Assembly (NCBI RefSeq): GCF_020829625.1
Contig: NZ_JAIVFX010000014.1
Coordinates: forward strand, 119,103 to 183,102
Direction: 5' to 3'
From: Nostoc sp. XA010
GTDB taxonomy: Bacteria; Cyanobacteriota; Cyanobacteriia; Cyanobacteriales; Nostocaceae
DNA length: 64,000 nt
Made by a program: the position numbers and the translations under genes
Notes under the pieces: model-generated
The model's database searches: none
The model's input: the letters and a program-made list of their open reading frames with translations, nothing else
Told to the model about the DNA's origin: nothing
Shown here: one piece after another, positions 45,262 to 54,401 of the stretch
Position numbering within the stretch: the stretch's first letter is position 1
Layout of the letters: each line of letters begins with the position of its first letter

Positions 45262-47471
45262 ATACAAGCGATACAAATACAGTTGTCGGCAAACCGTTAA
45301 ATCGAGTTGATGGACATCTCAAGGTAACTGGTGGCGCCCGCTATGCGGCTGAGTTTCCAGTTGCCAAGCTTGCTTATGCAGTAACAGTTCAAAGCACGAT
45401 CGCTAAAGGTAAGATAGCCCAAATTGATACAAAGGCGGCGGAACAAGTACCCGGTGTATTAGCAGTTATTACCCACCTCAATGCACCCAAAGCTTCTGGA
45501 GAAAAGGGCGGCGGTCGCAAGCTGCAAGTGCTACAAGATAACATTGTCCTGTATAGCGGTCAGCATATTGCTGTTGTCGTTGCCACTACCTTTGAACAAG
45601 CTATGTATGCTGCTTCCCTCGTACAAATCCGCTATGAGGAAGAGAAACCCACCATTAATATGCGGGACAACCTCGCTAAGGCATACTTGCCTAAAGGTAA
45701 AATACCTGGAGGGGAACCGCCCGATTTAACTCACGGCAATGTCAACCAGGGATTAGCAAATGCTGCTGTTCGCATCGATCAAACCTATACTACACCAATC
45801 GAAAATCACAATCCAATGGAGCCTCATGCCACAACAGCAGTTTGGCAAGGCGATGAACTATTGCTGTATGACGCAACTCAAGGAATCTTTTCAACTCAAC
45901 AAAAAGTTGCGGGAGTATTAGGAATTGAGCCTGAGAAAGTCCGCATTCTGTCTTACTTTGTTGGCGGTGGCTTCGGCTGCAAAGGGATGGCTTGGTCGCA
46001 TGTGCCGCTAGCGGCGATCGCAGCACGGCAGGTTAATCGCCCAGTGAAATTAGTTTTGGGACGGACACAGATGTATGGCCCTGTTGGCTTTCGCCCAGAG
46101 ACAATTCAACAGGTTTCTCTAGGCGCAACCCGCGATGGCAAATTGACCGCTCTGCGACACGCTGGAACTTCCCAAACTTCAACTTTCGATGAATTTATCG
46201 AACCAGTTGGTAAGAGTGTACGCATGATCTACGCTAGCCCGAATATCTCAACCAGACACCATCTAGTTGAGATCGATCAAGGAACACCAACCTATATGCG
46301 TGCGCCTGGAGAAGCTTCTGGCTCCTTTGCCCTAGAATCGGCAATGGACGAACTGGCTTATGCGCTCAATATCGATCCCATTGAGTTGCGTTTGCGTAAC
46401 TATGCTGAAGTCGATCCTACTAAAGGGCTACCTTGGTCGAGCAAGTCACTTAGAGAATGCTACAGATTAGGCGCAGAAAAGTTTGGCTGGCAAAAGCGCA
46501 ATCCTACACCCCGTTCGATGCGAGACGGTAATTATTTAATTGGTTGGGGCATGGCGACAGCCACTTATCCTAGCTACCGTTCTCCAGCATCAGCGATCGC
46601 CCGAATTATGGCAGACGGTACAGCTGTTGTATTGAGCGGTTCGCAAGATATTGGCACAGGGACTTACACTGTCATGACTCAAGTTGCAGCTGAGGCACTT
46701 GGTCTACCAGTTAACAAAGTTCGCTTTGAACTAGGGGATACCAAGATGCCACAATCCCCCATTTCCGGTGGTTCACAAACCGCCGCCAGTGTCAGTTCAG
46801 CCGTGCATTTAGCGGGAAATCAAGCTCGCAGTCAGCTTTTGCAATTAGCACTTGCCGATCAAAAATCGCCCCTTTATAATTCAAACGCTGAGGATGTCAT
46901 TGCTCAAGATGGCAGCTTTTTCTTAAAAAATAAATCCTCTGCCAGCGAAACTTATCAGGCAATCTTGGCACGGCACGGAATGAAAATGATCGAAGCGCGT
47001 GCAGATGCCAAGCCTGGAGAAGAACAAGAAAAGTTCTCAATGCACGCATTTGGAGCGCAGTTTGCCGAAGTTCGCGTTGAGCCTGATTTGGGTGAAGTGC
47101 GAGTATCGCGTTGGGTGGGAACTTTTGGTGTAGGACGCATCCTCAATGCTAAAACAGCCAACAGTCAGCTAATCGGTGGGATTGTCTATGGCATCGGTAT
47201 GGCGTTAATGGAACATACGGTAATAGACCCAAATCGAGGACGCGTTGTTAACAATGATTTAGCTGAATATCACGTACCTGTGAATGCAGACATTCCCGAT
47301 ATTCAAGTGTTGTTTGTCGATGAACATGATCCACATATCAACCCGCTTGGTGTCAAAGGAATTGGTGAAATTGGCATTACCGGCACTGCGGCGGCGATCG
47401 CTAATGCTGTCTATCATGCCACAGGTAAGCGCGTCCGCGATTTGCCAATTACCTTAGACAAACTGCTGTAG
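45258..47471 (+). CDS. paoC: Aldehyde oxidoreductase, molybdenum cofactor-binding subunit (PaoC-like)
   Basis: This is a 737-residue catalytic subunit. The N-terminal hammerhead domain covers about 17-125 (RVDGHLKVTGGARYAAE). Moco-binding segments include FVGGGFGCKGMAWSH, YMRAPGEASGSFALESAMDE, GSQDIGTGTYTVMTQVAAE and the active-site GVKGIGEIGITG, with the base-catalyst Glu intact. Known PaoABC oxidises a broad range of aldehydes, often aromatic, to acids in the periplasm. A cytidylylated cofactor (MCD) is expected, in line with the mocA gene downstream. Confidence 0.92.
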   Translation: MNTSDTNTVVGKPLNRVDGHLKVTGGARYAAEFPVAKLAYAVTVQSTIAKGKIAQIDTKAAEQVPGVLAVITHLNAPKASGEKGGGRKLQVLQDNIVLYSGQHIAVVVATTFEQAMYAASLVQIRYEEEKPTINMRDNLAKAYLPKGKIPGGEPPDLTHGNVNQGLANAAVRIDQTYTTPIENHNPMEPHATTAVWQGDELLLYDATQGIFSTQQKVAGVLGIEPEKVRILSYFVGGGFGCKGMAWSHVPLAAIAARQVNRPVKLVLGRTQMYGPVGFRPETIQQVSLGATRDGKLTALRHAGTSQTSTFDEFIEPVGKSVRMIYASPNISTRHHLVEIDQGTPTYMRAPGEASGSFALESAMDELAYALNIDPIELRLRNYAEVDPTKGLPWSSKSLRECYRLGAEKFGWQKRNPTPRSMRDGNYLIGWGMATATYPSYRSPASAIARIMADGTAVVLSGSQDIGTGTYTVMTQVAAEALGLPVNKVRFELGDTKMPQSPISGGSQTAASVSSAVHLAGNQARSQLLQLALADQKSPLYNSNAEDVIAQDGSFFLKNKSSASETYQAILARHGMKMIEARADAKPGEEQEKFSMHAFGAQFAEVRVEPDLGEVRVSRWVGTFGVGRILNAKTANSQLIGGIVYGIGMALMEHTVIDPNRGRVVNNDLAEYHVPVNADIPDIQVLFVDEHDPHINPLGVKGIGEIGITGTAAAIANAVYHATGKRVRDLPITLDKLL

Positions 47472-47563
47472 ATATGGCGATCGCTACATTACCAGTATGA
47501 GCAAGAACTTCATACGCGACAATGATACCTGACTTTTGCACATAAAGTGAAAAGTCTACCTAA

Positions 47564-47650
47564 AACCTAACCCCCTAACCCCCTCCCCGATGCGGGAAGG
47601 GAGAAATTCAAAGTCTCTCTCCTAAAAGGAGAGAGATTTAGAGAGAGGTT
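47564..47650. repeat. Dispersed intergenic repeat with hairpin in the paoC-xdhC gap
   Basis: The text aacctaaccccctaaccccc, then gatgcgggaagggag, and a hairpin at 47614-47636 (arms tctctctcct / aggagagaga) form an inverted copy of the repeat at 27101-27166. The rest of the 521-bp gap (47472-47992) shows no gene. The hairpin may end the pao transcript, so xdhC could have its own promoter. Confidence 0.55.
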
Positions 47651-47992
47651 TTCCAAATGCCGTGAAACGGCATCAACTTTATGGATAACTCTTAACTGTT
47701 TTGTTTACGCCAACAGCGACCGTAGTTTTGCAGGTGTGAGTTATACACATCCTCTTAAAATCAATTCTTGTGTCAGTTGACTCAATGCATTTTCATAAAA
47801 AGCTAGGAGATTGACTACTATATCGGTATTTATTGCTGCTAAGTCTATCGATTAGAAAATGTATTGATCCTCAAAGCTTTAAAGTGTTTGACACTAGCAG
47901 CAATGCACAATGGCACAATCTATCACATTGTTTTCATTAGGACTTCTTGCTCAAGCTGATAAACTGCTATAAACAGAAAAATAAGCAATCAA

Positions 47993-49150
47993 ATGAACGA
48001 ACTACAAGCAATTTTAGAAGGCTTCGAGTCAAGTCAAAAAATTGGTAAAATCACTTTCCTTGCCACTGTAGTCAAAACTCAAGGTTCAACCTATCGCCGA
48101 CCAGGTGCCAAAATGTTGATGACAAATACAGGTGAGATGATTGGAACAATCAGCGCTGGTTGTTTGGAGAATGACGTATTTGAGCATACTCAACAGCGAA
48201 TGTCAGACGGCGAACCAATTGTTGTTACTTACGATAACACCGCCTCTGAAGATATTTTTTGGGGCTTTGGTCTGGGATGCAATGGAATAGTGCAAGTTCT
48301 CATCGAACGTCTTGAGAGAGAAAACACGCCGAATGCGATCGCTTTTACACAGGAGTGCTTTAATAAAAAACATTTGGGTATTATTGCTACAGTCTTTGCA
48401 TTTGAAGGCGCAGTAAAAGTCAAACTTGGGTCGCGCTTACTGCTATATCCAAATGGTAAAATTATCACCGACATCAAAGATCCAAATTTAATTCAATCTC
48501 TGCTTGCAGATAGTCAAGCAGCTTTGGCTCATCAAAAGTCAAAGGTAAATAACTATCACTTACCTTTAGGTAGTGTAGAAGTTTTCATCGAAGTTATCAA
48601 ACCACCGACACATGCAGTAATATTTGGTGCAGGTTACGATGCTGTACCTGTAGCACAGTTTGCTCAATCATTAGGTTGGGACATTACTGTAGTAGATTGT
48701 CGAGCTAATGAGGCAACTAAAGCACGATTTACTATACCTTGTGATGTGATTCTTACTCGGCGAGAAACTGTACAAAAACAGATATTTATAGATGCCTACA
48801 CAGTTGCTGTGGTCATGACGCATAATTACCTTGACGACCTGGAAATTTTAAAGATATTGCTGCCATCTCCTGCACGCTACATAGGAGTTTTAGGCCCAAA
48901 GGCGCGTACTGAAAGATTACTTGAAGATTTACGTTCGCAAGGAATAGTTTATACTACTGAACAATTAAAAAGATTGCATGGCCCTATTGGGATTGACATC
49001 GGAGCGGATACACCTGAAGGAATAGCGATCGCCATTATTGCTGAAATTCAAGCTGTGCTAACAAATCGCAGTGGTAGTTTTTTAAGAAATCGCAATCAAC
49101 CAATTCATCAATCCTATGAAAGCAATTCAAACTTGCTACTTACCACATAG
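47993..49150 (+). CDS. XdhC/CoxI-family molybdenum cofactor insertion protein
   Basis: This is a 385-residue protein. The N-terminal XdhC region reads TVVKTQGSTYRRPGAKMLM and TISAGCLENDVFE (conserved Cys). The C-terminal Rossmann domain reads AVIFGAGYDAVPVAQFAQ, VVMTHNYLDDLEIL and YIGVLGPKARTERLL. It binds and matures the molybdenum cofactor and delivers it to the enzyme, here most likely PaoC (PaoD role). mocA follows after 12 bp. Confidence 0.9.
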   Translation: MNELQAILEGFESSQKIGKITFLATVVKTQGSTYRRPGAKMLMTNTGEMIGTISAGCLENDVFEHTQQRMSDGEPIVVTYDNTASEDIFWGFGLGCNGIVQVLIERLERENTPNAIAFTQECFNKKHLGIIATVFAFEGAVKVKLGSRLLLYPNGKIITDIKDPNLIQSLLADSQAALAHQKSKVNNYHLPLGSVEVFIEVIKPPTHAVIFGAGYDAVPVAQFAQSLGWDITVVDCRANEATKARFTIPCDVILTRRETVQKQIFIDAYTVAVVMTHNYLDDLEILKILLPSPARYIGVLGPKARTERLLEDLRSQGIVYTTEQLKRLHGPIGIDIGADTPEGIAIAIIAEIQAVLTNRSGSFLRNRNQPIHQSYESNSNLLLTT

Positions 49151-49162
49151 TTTTTATCTGTT

Positions 49163-49801
49163 ATGGTATTTAACACTGAGCAAATAGACAATGAGAAATC
49201 AACTATAGCCATTATGATTCTTGCTGCTGGTGCATCTACTCGGATGGGTACACCTAAACAACTATTGCTTTACCAAGGACGTAGTTTTTTGCAATACATT
49301 ACAGAAATGGCGATCGCTTCAGTTTGTCAACCTGTAGTAGTAGTACTTGGAGCAAATGCAGAACAGATTTATCCCCAACTTAAGCAACTTCCCGTTACAG
49401 TAGTTAAGAACTTGGATTGGGCTTGTGGGATGAGTGCTTCAATCAAGAGCGGTATTGAATTGTTAAATAATCTTCCTAAAAAAATAGAAGCAGTAGTTAT
49501 TACACTTTGCGACCAACCATTTGTTTCTCACCAAGTTATTAATCAACTTGTTGATGCATATTATTCGACAAAAAAACCGATTATAGCTTGTGAATATGCA
49601 GGAACATTAGGTGTACCTGCTCTATTTAGTCAGATATATTTTTTAGAACTTGCTGCTTTGAAAGAAAATTCAGGGGCAAAAAGAGTTATTAACAAAAACC
49701 TTAATGACGTGTTTTCCATTCCGTTTCCACTAGGGGATATCGATATTGATACACCAAAGGATTACGAACAATTGATATCAATTACCAAAGCGCAGAATTA
49801 A
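49163..49801 (+). CDS. mocA: Molybdenum cofactor cytidylyltransferase (MocA-like)
   Basis: This 212-residue nucleotidyltransferase has the nucleotide-binding loop IMILAAGASTRMGTPKQLL, VVVLGANAEQIYPQL and VVITLCDQPFVSHQVI. It converts Mo-molybdopterin and CTP to the dinucleotide (MCD) form used by PaoABC-type enzymes. Specificity for CTP over GTP is inferred from context and family. It is the last gene of the molybdenum locus. Confidence 0.87.
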   Translation: MVFNTEQIDNEKSTIAIMILAAGASTRMGTPKQLLLYQGRSFLQYITEMAIASVCQPVVVVLGANAEQIYPQLKQLPVTVVKNLDWACGMSASIKSGIELLNNLPKKIEAVVITLCDQPFVSHQVINQLVDAYYSTKKPIIACEYAGTLGVPALFSQIYFLELAALKENSGAKRVINKNLNDVFSIPFPLGDIDIDTPKDYEQLISITKAQN

Positions 49802-49920
49802 CTTATTCTACTGCTATGATATCCCCAGCTTATCGCCAGTTGAAGAATTCAGTAGCGAAGCTGAAAACGTTTCCGTTAGCTCCGGTCATACTAATTCGCA
49901 ATTTGCAATACTCGTCATTC

Positions 49921-49995
49921 GCGTAGCGTCTCGTAGAGAAGGCGAGACGCTAAACGCGAACGCCCCGCTACTTTCGCGCAGCGTCTCGTAGAGAA
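49921..49995. repeat. Two copies of a short dispersed repeat
   Basis: Text gcgtagcgtctcgtagagaa occurs at 49921-49940 followed by its own complement (gcgagacgc), and cgcagcgtctcgtagagaag recurs at 49977-49996. They lie between the convergent mocA and peroxiredoxin genes. Confidence 0.6.
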
Positions 49996-50035
49996 GAGAG
50001 CAATTAAAAAACTTAGAGATGCTTGTCTTAATCGT

Positions 50036-50593
50036 TTAAGAAGCTGCGGACTGTAATTTTTCTAATCGTGCTAGCACTTCTGAACTATGAATGTTTGGGT
50101 TGACTTTGACAAAAGTTTCGCGCAATACGCCTTGAGGATCGATGATAAAACTATGGCGCATAGATAAAAAGCCCAGCCACGAACCGTAAGCTTTACTCAC
50201 TGAACCATCAGTGTCAGCCAACAGAGGAAATTTTAGTCCCTCTGAATCACAAAATTCGGCGTGAGAATCAATATCATCAGCACTTACACCAATAATCTGG
50301 GCATTTTTTTTGACGTATTGGGGTAAATCTTGCTGAAAACGGCGAGCCTCTATAGTACAACCAGAGGTAAAGTCTTTTGGATAAAAGTAGAGGACTAGCC
50401 ACTTACCGCGCAAGTCAGAGAGGGAAATTTTGCCATTACCTGTATTGGTTGGCAAAGTAAACTCTGGTGCGGGTTGATTAATTGCAGGAAGTATACCACC
50501 AAGGGCGTCAGCAGCAGGGGTAAAATTCAGCCAGCTGATGAGAGAAATACAGCTGGCAAATAATATGCTTAAAAAAGTGCGGCGGGAAATCAT
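50036..50593 (-). CDS. PrxQ/BCP-type peroxiredoxin with Tat-like signal
   Basis: This is a 185-residue protein from the ATG at 50593 (MISRRTFLSILFASCISL); the frame extends to a TTG at 50623. The leader has an RR motif and hydrophobic core, with a cut near ADALG, so export to periplasm or lumen is likely. The peroxidatic Cys79 lies in YPKDFTSGCTIEARRFQ, satisfying PxxxTxxC. The usual PrxQ resolving Cys five residues later is Arg here, so it would work as a 1-Cys enzyme or resolve differently. It removes hydroperoxides. Confidence 0.85.
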   Translation of the reverse strand: MISRRTFLSILFASCISLISWLNFTPAADALGGILPAINQPAPEFTLPTNTGNGKISLSDLRGKWLVLYFYPKDFTSGCTIEARRFQQDLPQYVKKNAQIIGVSADDIDSHAEFCDSEGLKFPLLADTDGSVSKAYGSWLGFLSMRHSFIIDPQGVLRETFVKVNPNIHSSEVLARLEKLQSAAS

Positions 50594-50650
50594 GGTGAAA
50601 ACCAGAATTACAACTTTACACAAGTTTACAATTCTTGGTTGCTGCTAATC

Positions 50651-50893
50651 TCACTTTAAATCAGATTCGGGTGGGGTATCTGTGCTTTCGATATATTGGC
50701 TATCTAATAGAAAGGCTCCCCTAGTAAAGCGAATACCCCAATATCCACCAGGTCTGCGGTCAATGACTATACCCTCTTCGCCAAGGTGAATTACGTCGGC
50801 GGGGCGCAGCATGGGCATGGGTTCAGCAGTTTTCACGTAGGGCGGCAGTGCCACAACCCGGACTTTACTACCAATTGCAAATTCTTTAGACAT
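50651..50893 (-). CDS. sipA: SipA-type regulatory protein (DUF3148)
   Basis: This is an 80-residue protein from the ATG at 50893 (MSKEFAIGSKVRVVALPPYV). Conserved RPADVIHLGEEGIVIDRRPG and YWGIRFTRGAFLLDSQYIE match the small SH3-like SipA/Ssl3451 family. SipA binds the NblS (Hik33) histidine kinase in unicellular cyanobacteria and modulates it. Cytosolic. It is 57 bp upstream of the peroxiredoxin gene on the same strand, possibly co-transcribed. Confidence 0.82.
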   Translation of the reverse strand: MSKEFAIGSKVRVVALPPYVKTAEPMPMLRPADVIHLGEEGIVIDRRPGGYWGIRFTRGAFLLDSQYIESTDTPPESDLK

Positions 50894-50993
50894 TTTAATC
50901 AAGCTAGGAGTTTTGAATTAACTCATAACTTATAACTAGCTTGAAAGTCTAGTCTACTAAATTGAGCATGGGATTGAAGAAGAATTCAGAAGT

Positions 50994-51141
50994 CAGAATT
51001 CAGGAGTCAGCAATCTTGACGCTCTGGTGCGAGACGCTGCGCCATCCGCCAGTCGCACAAAATTCATTCTGTTAGCGGATAGCTAAGGTTTAGCCCATTC
51101 TGACTTTTGACTTCCCCGGAGGGGCTAACTCCTGAATTCTG
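50994..51141. repeat. 148-bp stretch bounded by a perfect 14-bp inverted repeat
   Basis: The ends are cagaattcaggagt (50994-51007) and its exact complement (51128-51141). The interior has dispersed-repeat text (gcgagacgctgcgccatccg). It lies in a 468-bp gap between the SipA and Spy-like genes; the remainder of the gap shows nothing coding. Confidence 0.45.
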
Positions 51142-51361
51142 TTTCAATAAATAGGGAAAGGGAAAGGGGAAAAATTTCATCCCCTTTCCGCATCTTCTGC
51201 AAGAAGTCTATTAATTTTTAATTATGGAAAACAATGCTTAGACATCAGTCAAGTTAGCTATTTTTTGAAAAATTATTAGGGAACTCCAAAAAATAAATTA
51301 TCCAATTTCTGGGCTTCACTACGACTTTCCCTCCCCTTAAAGCAATGGGATATTTTGTGCC

Positions 51362-51859
51362 TTATTGGGGATTGCCTTGTTGACGGCGCGAAGGAGCATT
51401 TTGACGGAATTGCTCTATTTTTTGGCGCTGTTCGGGGGTCAAGACTGCTTGAATCTGTTGTTTTTCAGACTCCCTGATTTGTCGGATTTGGGTTTTCTGT
51501 GCTTCAGTCAGATTTAAGTCAGCATAACCACCCTTTCCTCGACGTTGACCTGGTTGGCGTTGACCTTGACCAGCTTGCCGTTGAGCCTGACGTGCTTGTT
51601 TCGCCGCCTCTAACTTGGCCTTTTGTTCTGGGGTGAAAACTGCCTCCATTTTGGTGCGGCTATCGCGCTTAATTGCTTGGATTTGGGTTTTTTGGGCATC
51701 TGTTAGACCCAATTCTTTCCAAGGGCCCCTTTCTTTTTGTGGAGTTTGTGCAAGTAACACGGGTGAAGGAGAAGCTGTTTGGGCGTTAACAGCAAAGGAG
51801 GTAGCAGTTAAAGTTAGAGCGATCGCTCCAGCGAGTAGTGAGAATGCTTTGAGTTTCAT
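51362..51859 (-). CDS. Spy/CpxP-like periplasmic protein
   Basis: This is a 165-residue protein from the ATG at 51859 (MKLKAFSLLAGAIALTLTAT, signal peptide cut near VNAQT). Two copies of the LTxxQ-type motif occur (LGLTDAQKTQIQAIKRD and LNLTEAQKTQIRQIRES), each followed by a TPEQ(K/R) segment. The middle is Gln/Arg/Gly-rich. It is probably a periplasmic helical chaperone or metal-stress protein. The gene is divergent from a two-component system, which may control it (inference). Confidence 0.78.
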   Translation of the reverse strand: MKLKAFSLLAGAIALTLTATSFAVNAQTASPSPVLLAQTPQKERGPWKELGLTDAQKTQIQAIKRDSRTKMEAVFTPEQKAKLEAAKQARQAQRQAGQGQRQPGQRRGKGGYADLNLTEAQKTQIRQIRESEKQQIQAVLTPEQRQKIEQFRQNAPSRRQQGNPQ

Positions 51860-52216
51860 TACTTGTGTGGTGGGTTTTTCCTGGTTGGATGCCACTATCA
51901 TAAGAACTTATCTTTAGTAATCACATGAGGAGAAAGTCATGGTTTTACCCATGACTTTAGTCATGATTGAATTTAGACAAACATGATTGACAATAAATAG
52001 TTAGGAGTTAGGAAGGATGAAAATTTTTATTATGATTAATTTATAAATGTTTATTGAGCTTATTACATAATTTTTATACCATACACTGGATTTACTCTTA
52101 AGTCTTAAATAAGCCAGCGGAAATTTGAAATAGTAGAGGCTACCGTTAAAATATGCAAAACTCTTAACTTCTAATTCCTAACTTCTAACTCATTTATAAC
52201 TGGAGCAACGTGGCTA

Positions 52217-53482
52217 ATGAGTCGTCCAATTCCAATTAAGAAACATCCTTTTCCGTCTCTACTTTATCTAGAGTGGACATTACTGGCGATCACCGCATTG
52301 ATAGCCTTTATACCACCTCCGTTAAAGCATTTTCGTCCTAAGCCTCTAGAACTATCAATTTGTGGCGCATTTCCAGACTTGTCAGTTTGTAGCATATTAC
52401 CAGAACTATCAATTTATAGTCTGATTATTTTTGCAGCGATGGGTTTAAAATTACCCAGTAATAACCAGAAAAATAAGGTAATTTACACAGCCATTGAAAT
52501 TCTATTAATTTTAATAATTGGGCTTTTTGGGGAAAGATTTGCTCGGTTATTTCCGTTTCTCTACATAATTTTAGTGACTCGTAGTTGTTTGATTTTTCAG
52601 TTAAATGGGCGTTTATTCATTACAGGGTTATCATTTTGCTTATTTTTAGTTACTACACAACTAAAATATCAGTTATTCAATTTTCAAGCATCGCCACAAG
52701 CACAAGAGCGATATCGATTTTTAATTTTGAATTCGTCGCTAGTATTTGGCTTAAGTTTGGTTTTTGTGTTGTTGATGATGAATGCAGTATTGTCTGAACG
52801 GCAAAGTCGAGAAAAGCTAGCGATCGCTAATGAAAAACTGCGCCAATATGCCATGCAAATTGAAAATCAAGCTACCTTAAAAGAACGCAACCGCATTGCT
52901 CGTGAAATTCATGATTCTTTAGGACATTCTCTAACTGCTTTAAATCTGCAATTAGAAACCGCTTTAAAACTATGGCAATCTAACCCAGGTAAGGCTGAAA
53001 CATTTCTAGCAACAGCAAAAGAATTAGGTTCAAAAGCGCTAAAAGATGTCCGCGAATCTGTTTCTACTATGCGTTTAAATCCATTACAAGAACAATCTTT
53101 AGAACGGGCGCTCGCTAGTCTTTCAGAAAACTTTCATCGCTCAAATGGTATTTTACCAATTTATGAAATCAACTTTGAATATCCTCTACCACCTGAAATA
53201 AACACTGCTATTTACCGGATTATTCAAGAATCTTTGACAAATGTATCTAAATATGCGGATGCCACAGAGGTTAAACTAGAACTCAATACGACTAAAGGCA
53301 ATGTGCGGTTGATAATTCAAGATAATGGTAGAGGTTTTCATTTAGGGCAAAATACTACAGGTTTTGGACTTCATAGTATGCGCGATCGCACTTTAGCGCT
53401 TGGAGGTGAGTTTAATATTAATAGCGCTCCTGGTTCTGGTTGCAAAATTACAGTTAATATTCCCTTAACGAGCTTGACATAA
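52217..53482 (+). CDS. NarL-type membrane sensor histidine kinase (HisKA_3)
   Basis: This is a 421-residue protein. About five or six hydrophobic segments occupy residues 20-195, without a recognisable sensor domain. HisKA_3 has LKERNRIAREIHDSLGHSLT with phospho-acceptor His232. The HATPase has IIQESLTNVSKYADA, IIQDNGRGF and GFGLHSMRDR. It overlaps the next gene by one base (TAATG), so the pair is translationally coupled. The upstream 315-bp gap (51902-52216) is AT-rich and shows only promoter space. Confidence 0.9.
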   Translation: MSRPIPIKKHPFPSLLYLEWTLLAITALIAFIPPPLKHFRPKPLELSICGAFPDLSVCSILPELSIYSLIIFAAMGLKLPSNNQKNKVIYTAIEILLILIIGLFGERFARLFPFLYIILVTRSCLIFQLNGRLFITGLSFCLFLVTTQLKYQLFNFQASPQAQERYRFLILNSSLVFGLSLVFVLLMMNAVLSERQSREKLAIANEKLRQYAMQIENQATLKERNRIAREIHDSLGHSLTALNLQLETALKLWQSNPGKAETFLATAKELGSKALKDVRESVSTMRLNPLQEQSLERALASLSENFHRSNGILPIYEINFEYPLPPEINTAIYRIIQESLTNVSKYADATEVKLELNTTKGNVRLIIQDNGRGFHLGQNTTGFGLHSMRDRTLALGGEFNINSAPGSGCKITVNIPLTSLT

Positions 53483-54144
53483 TGATTAAAGTGCTGCTAG
53501 TAGATGACCAAGGTTTAATTCGCCAAGGATTAAGAGCGTTATTAGAATTAGAACCAGATTTAGAGATAGTGGGAGAAGCAGAAAACGGTGAACAAGCGAT
53601 TAATTTAGTTGCTGAATTTCAGCCAGATGTAGTATTGCTGGATATCCGAATGCCCATTATGGATGGAGTTGCAGCCACGCGACAAATTCAAAAACGTTTT
53701 GGCAAAACTAAAATTTTAGTACTGACGACCTTTGATGATGATGAATATGTATCAGCAGCGTTGCAAAATGGAGCAATGGGTTACTTGTTGAAAGATACAC
53801 CCTCAGAAGAATTAGCTGTTGCTATTCGTGCCGTTCATAAAGGATATACTCAATTAGGCCCAGGTATAGTTAAAAAGCTATTAACTCAGTTTTCTAATGG
53901 TACACCAACCCAGTCACCGCCTGTACCCTCCACTTTAGCTGAACTCACTCCGAGAGAAAAAGAGGTTTTGCGGTTAATAGCTACAGGCGCTAGTAACCGA
54001 GAAATTGCTCAGGAACTCTACATTTCTGAGGGGACTGTGAAAAATCATGTTACGAATATTTTAAACAGATTAAACCTGCGCGATCGCACTCAAGCTGCGA
54101 TTTGGGCAAATACCTATTTATCTTATTTGAATGAATCAAGTTAA
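53482..54144 (+). CDS. NarL/LuxR-family response regulator
   Basis: This 220-residue DNA-binding regulator has a receiver with VDDQGLIRQGL, phospho-acceptor Asp54 in VVLLDIRMP and Lys in YLLKDTP. The C-terminal helix-turn-helix at about 150-215 has ELTPREKEVLRLIATGASNREIAQEL in segments, and SEGTVKNHVTNIL. It is the cognate partner of the overlapping HisKA_3 kinase. Candidate targets include the divergent Spy-like gene and its own operon. Confidence 0.92.
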   Translation: MIKVLLVDDQGLIRQGLRALLELEPDLEIVGEAENGEQAINLVAEFQPDVVLLDIRMPIMDGVAATRQIQKRFGKTKILVLTTFDDDEYVSAALQNGAMGYLLKDTPSEELAVAIRAVHKGYTQLGPGIVKKLLTQFSNGTPTQSPPVPSTLAELTPREKEVLRLIATGASNREIAQELYISEGTVKNHVTNILNRLNLRDRTQAAIWANTYLSYLNESS

Positions 54145-54401
54145 ATAATTTGTAATTCTTCACCGAGCTACTTATACAACGGAAAAAATCAGAATTTACG
54201 CATTGATAAGATAGATAAAGAATGCATTGAATAAATCAGGAAAAAGCAGGCGATTTCTAGAAATTGCGAACCTACCATTATTTGAGATCGCTCATCACCT
54301 TAAGGAGAGTGATCGTTAAGCTTGAAGCTAAAACTGTATGGTGGACATCTACATACTACAATTGTAATATTAGATTAGTCTTGATTATACTTAATTGTTT
54401 T

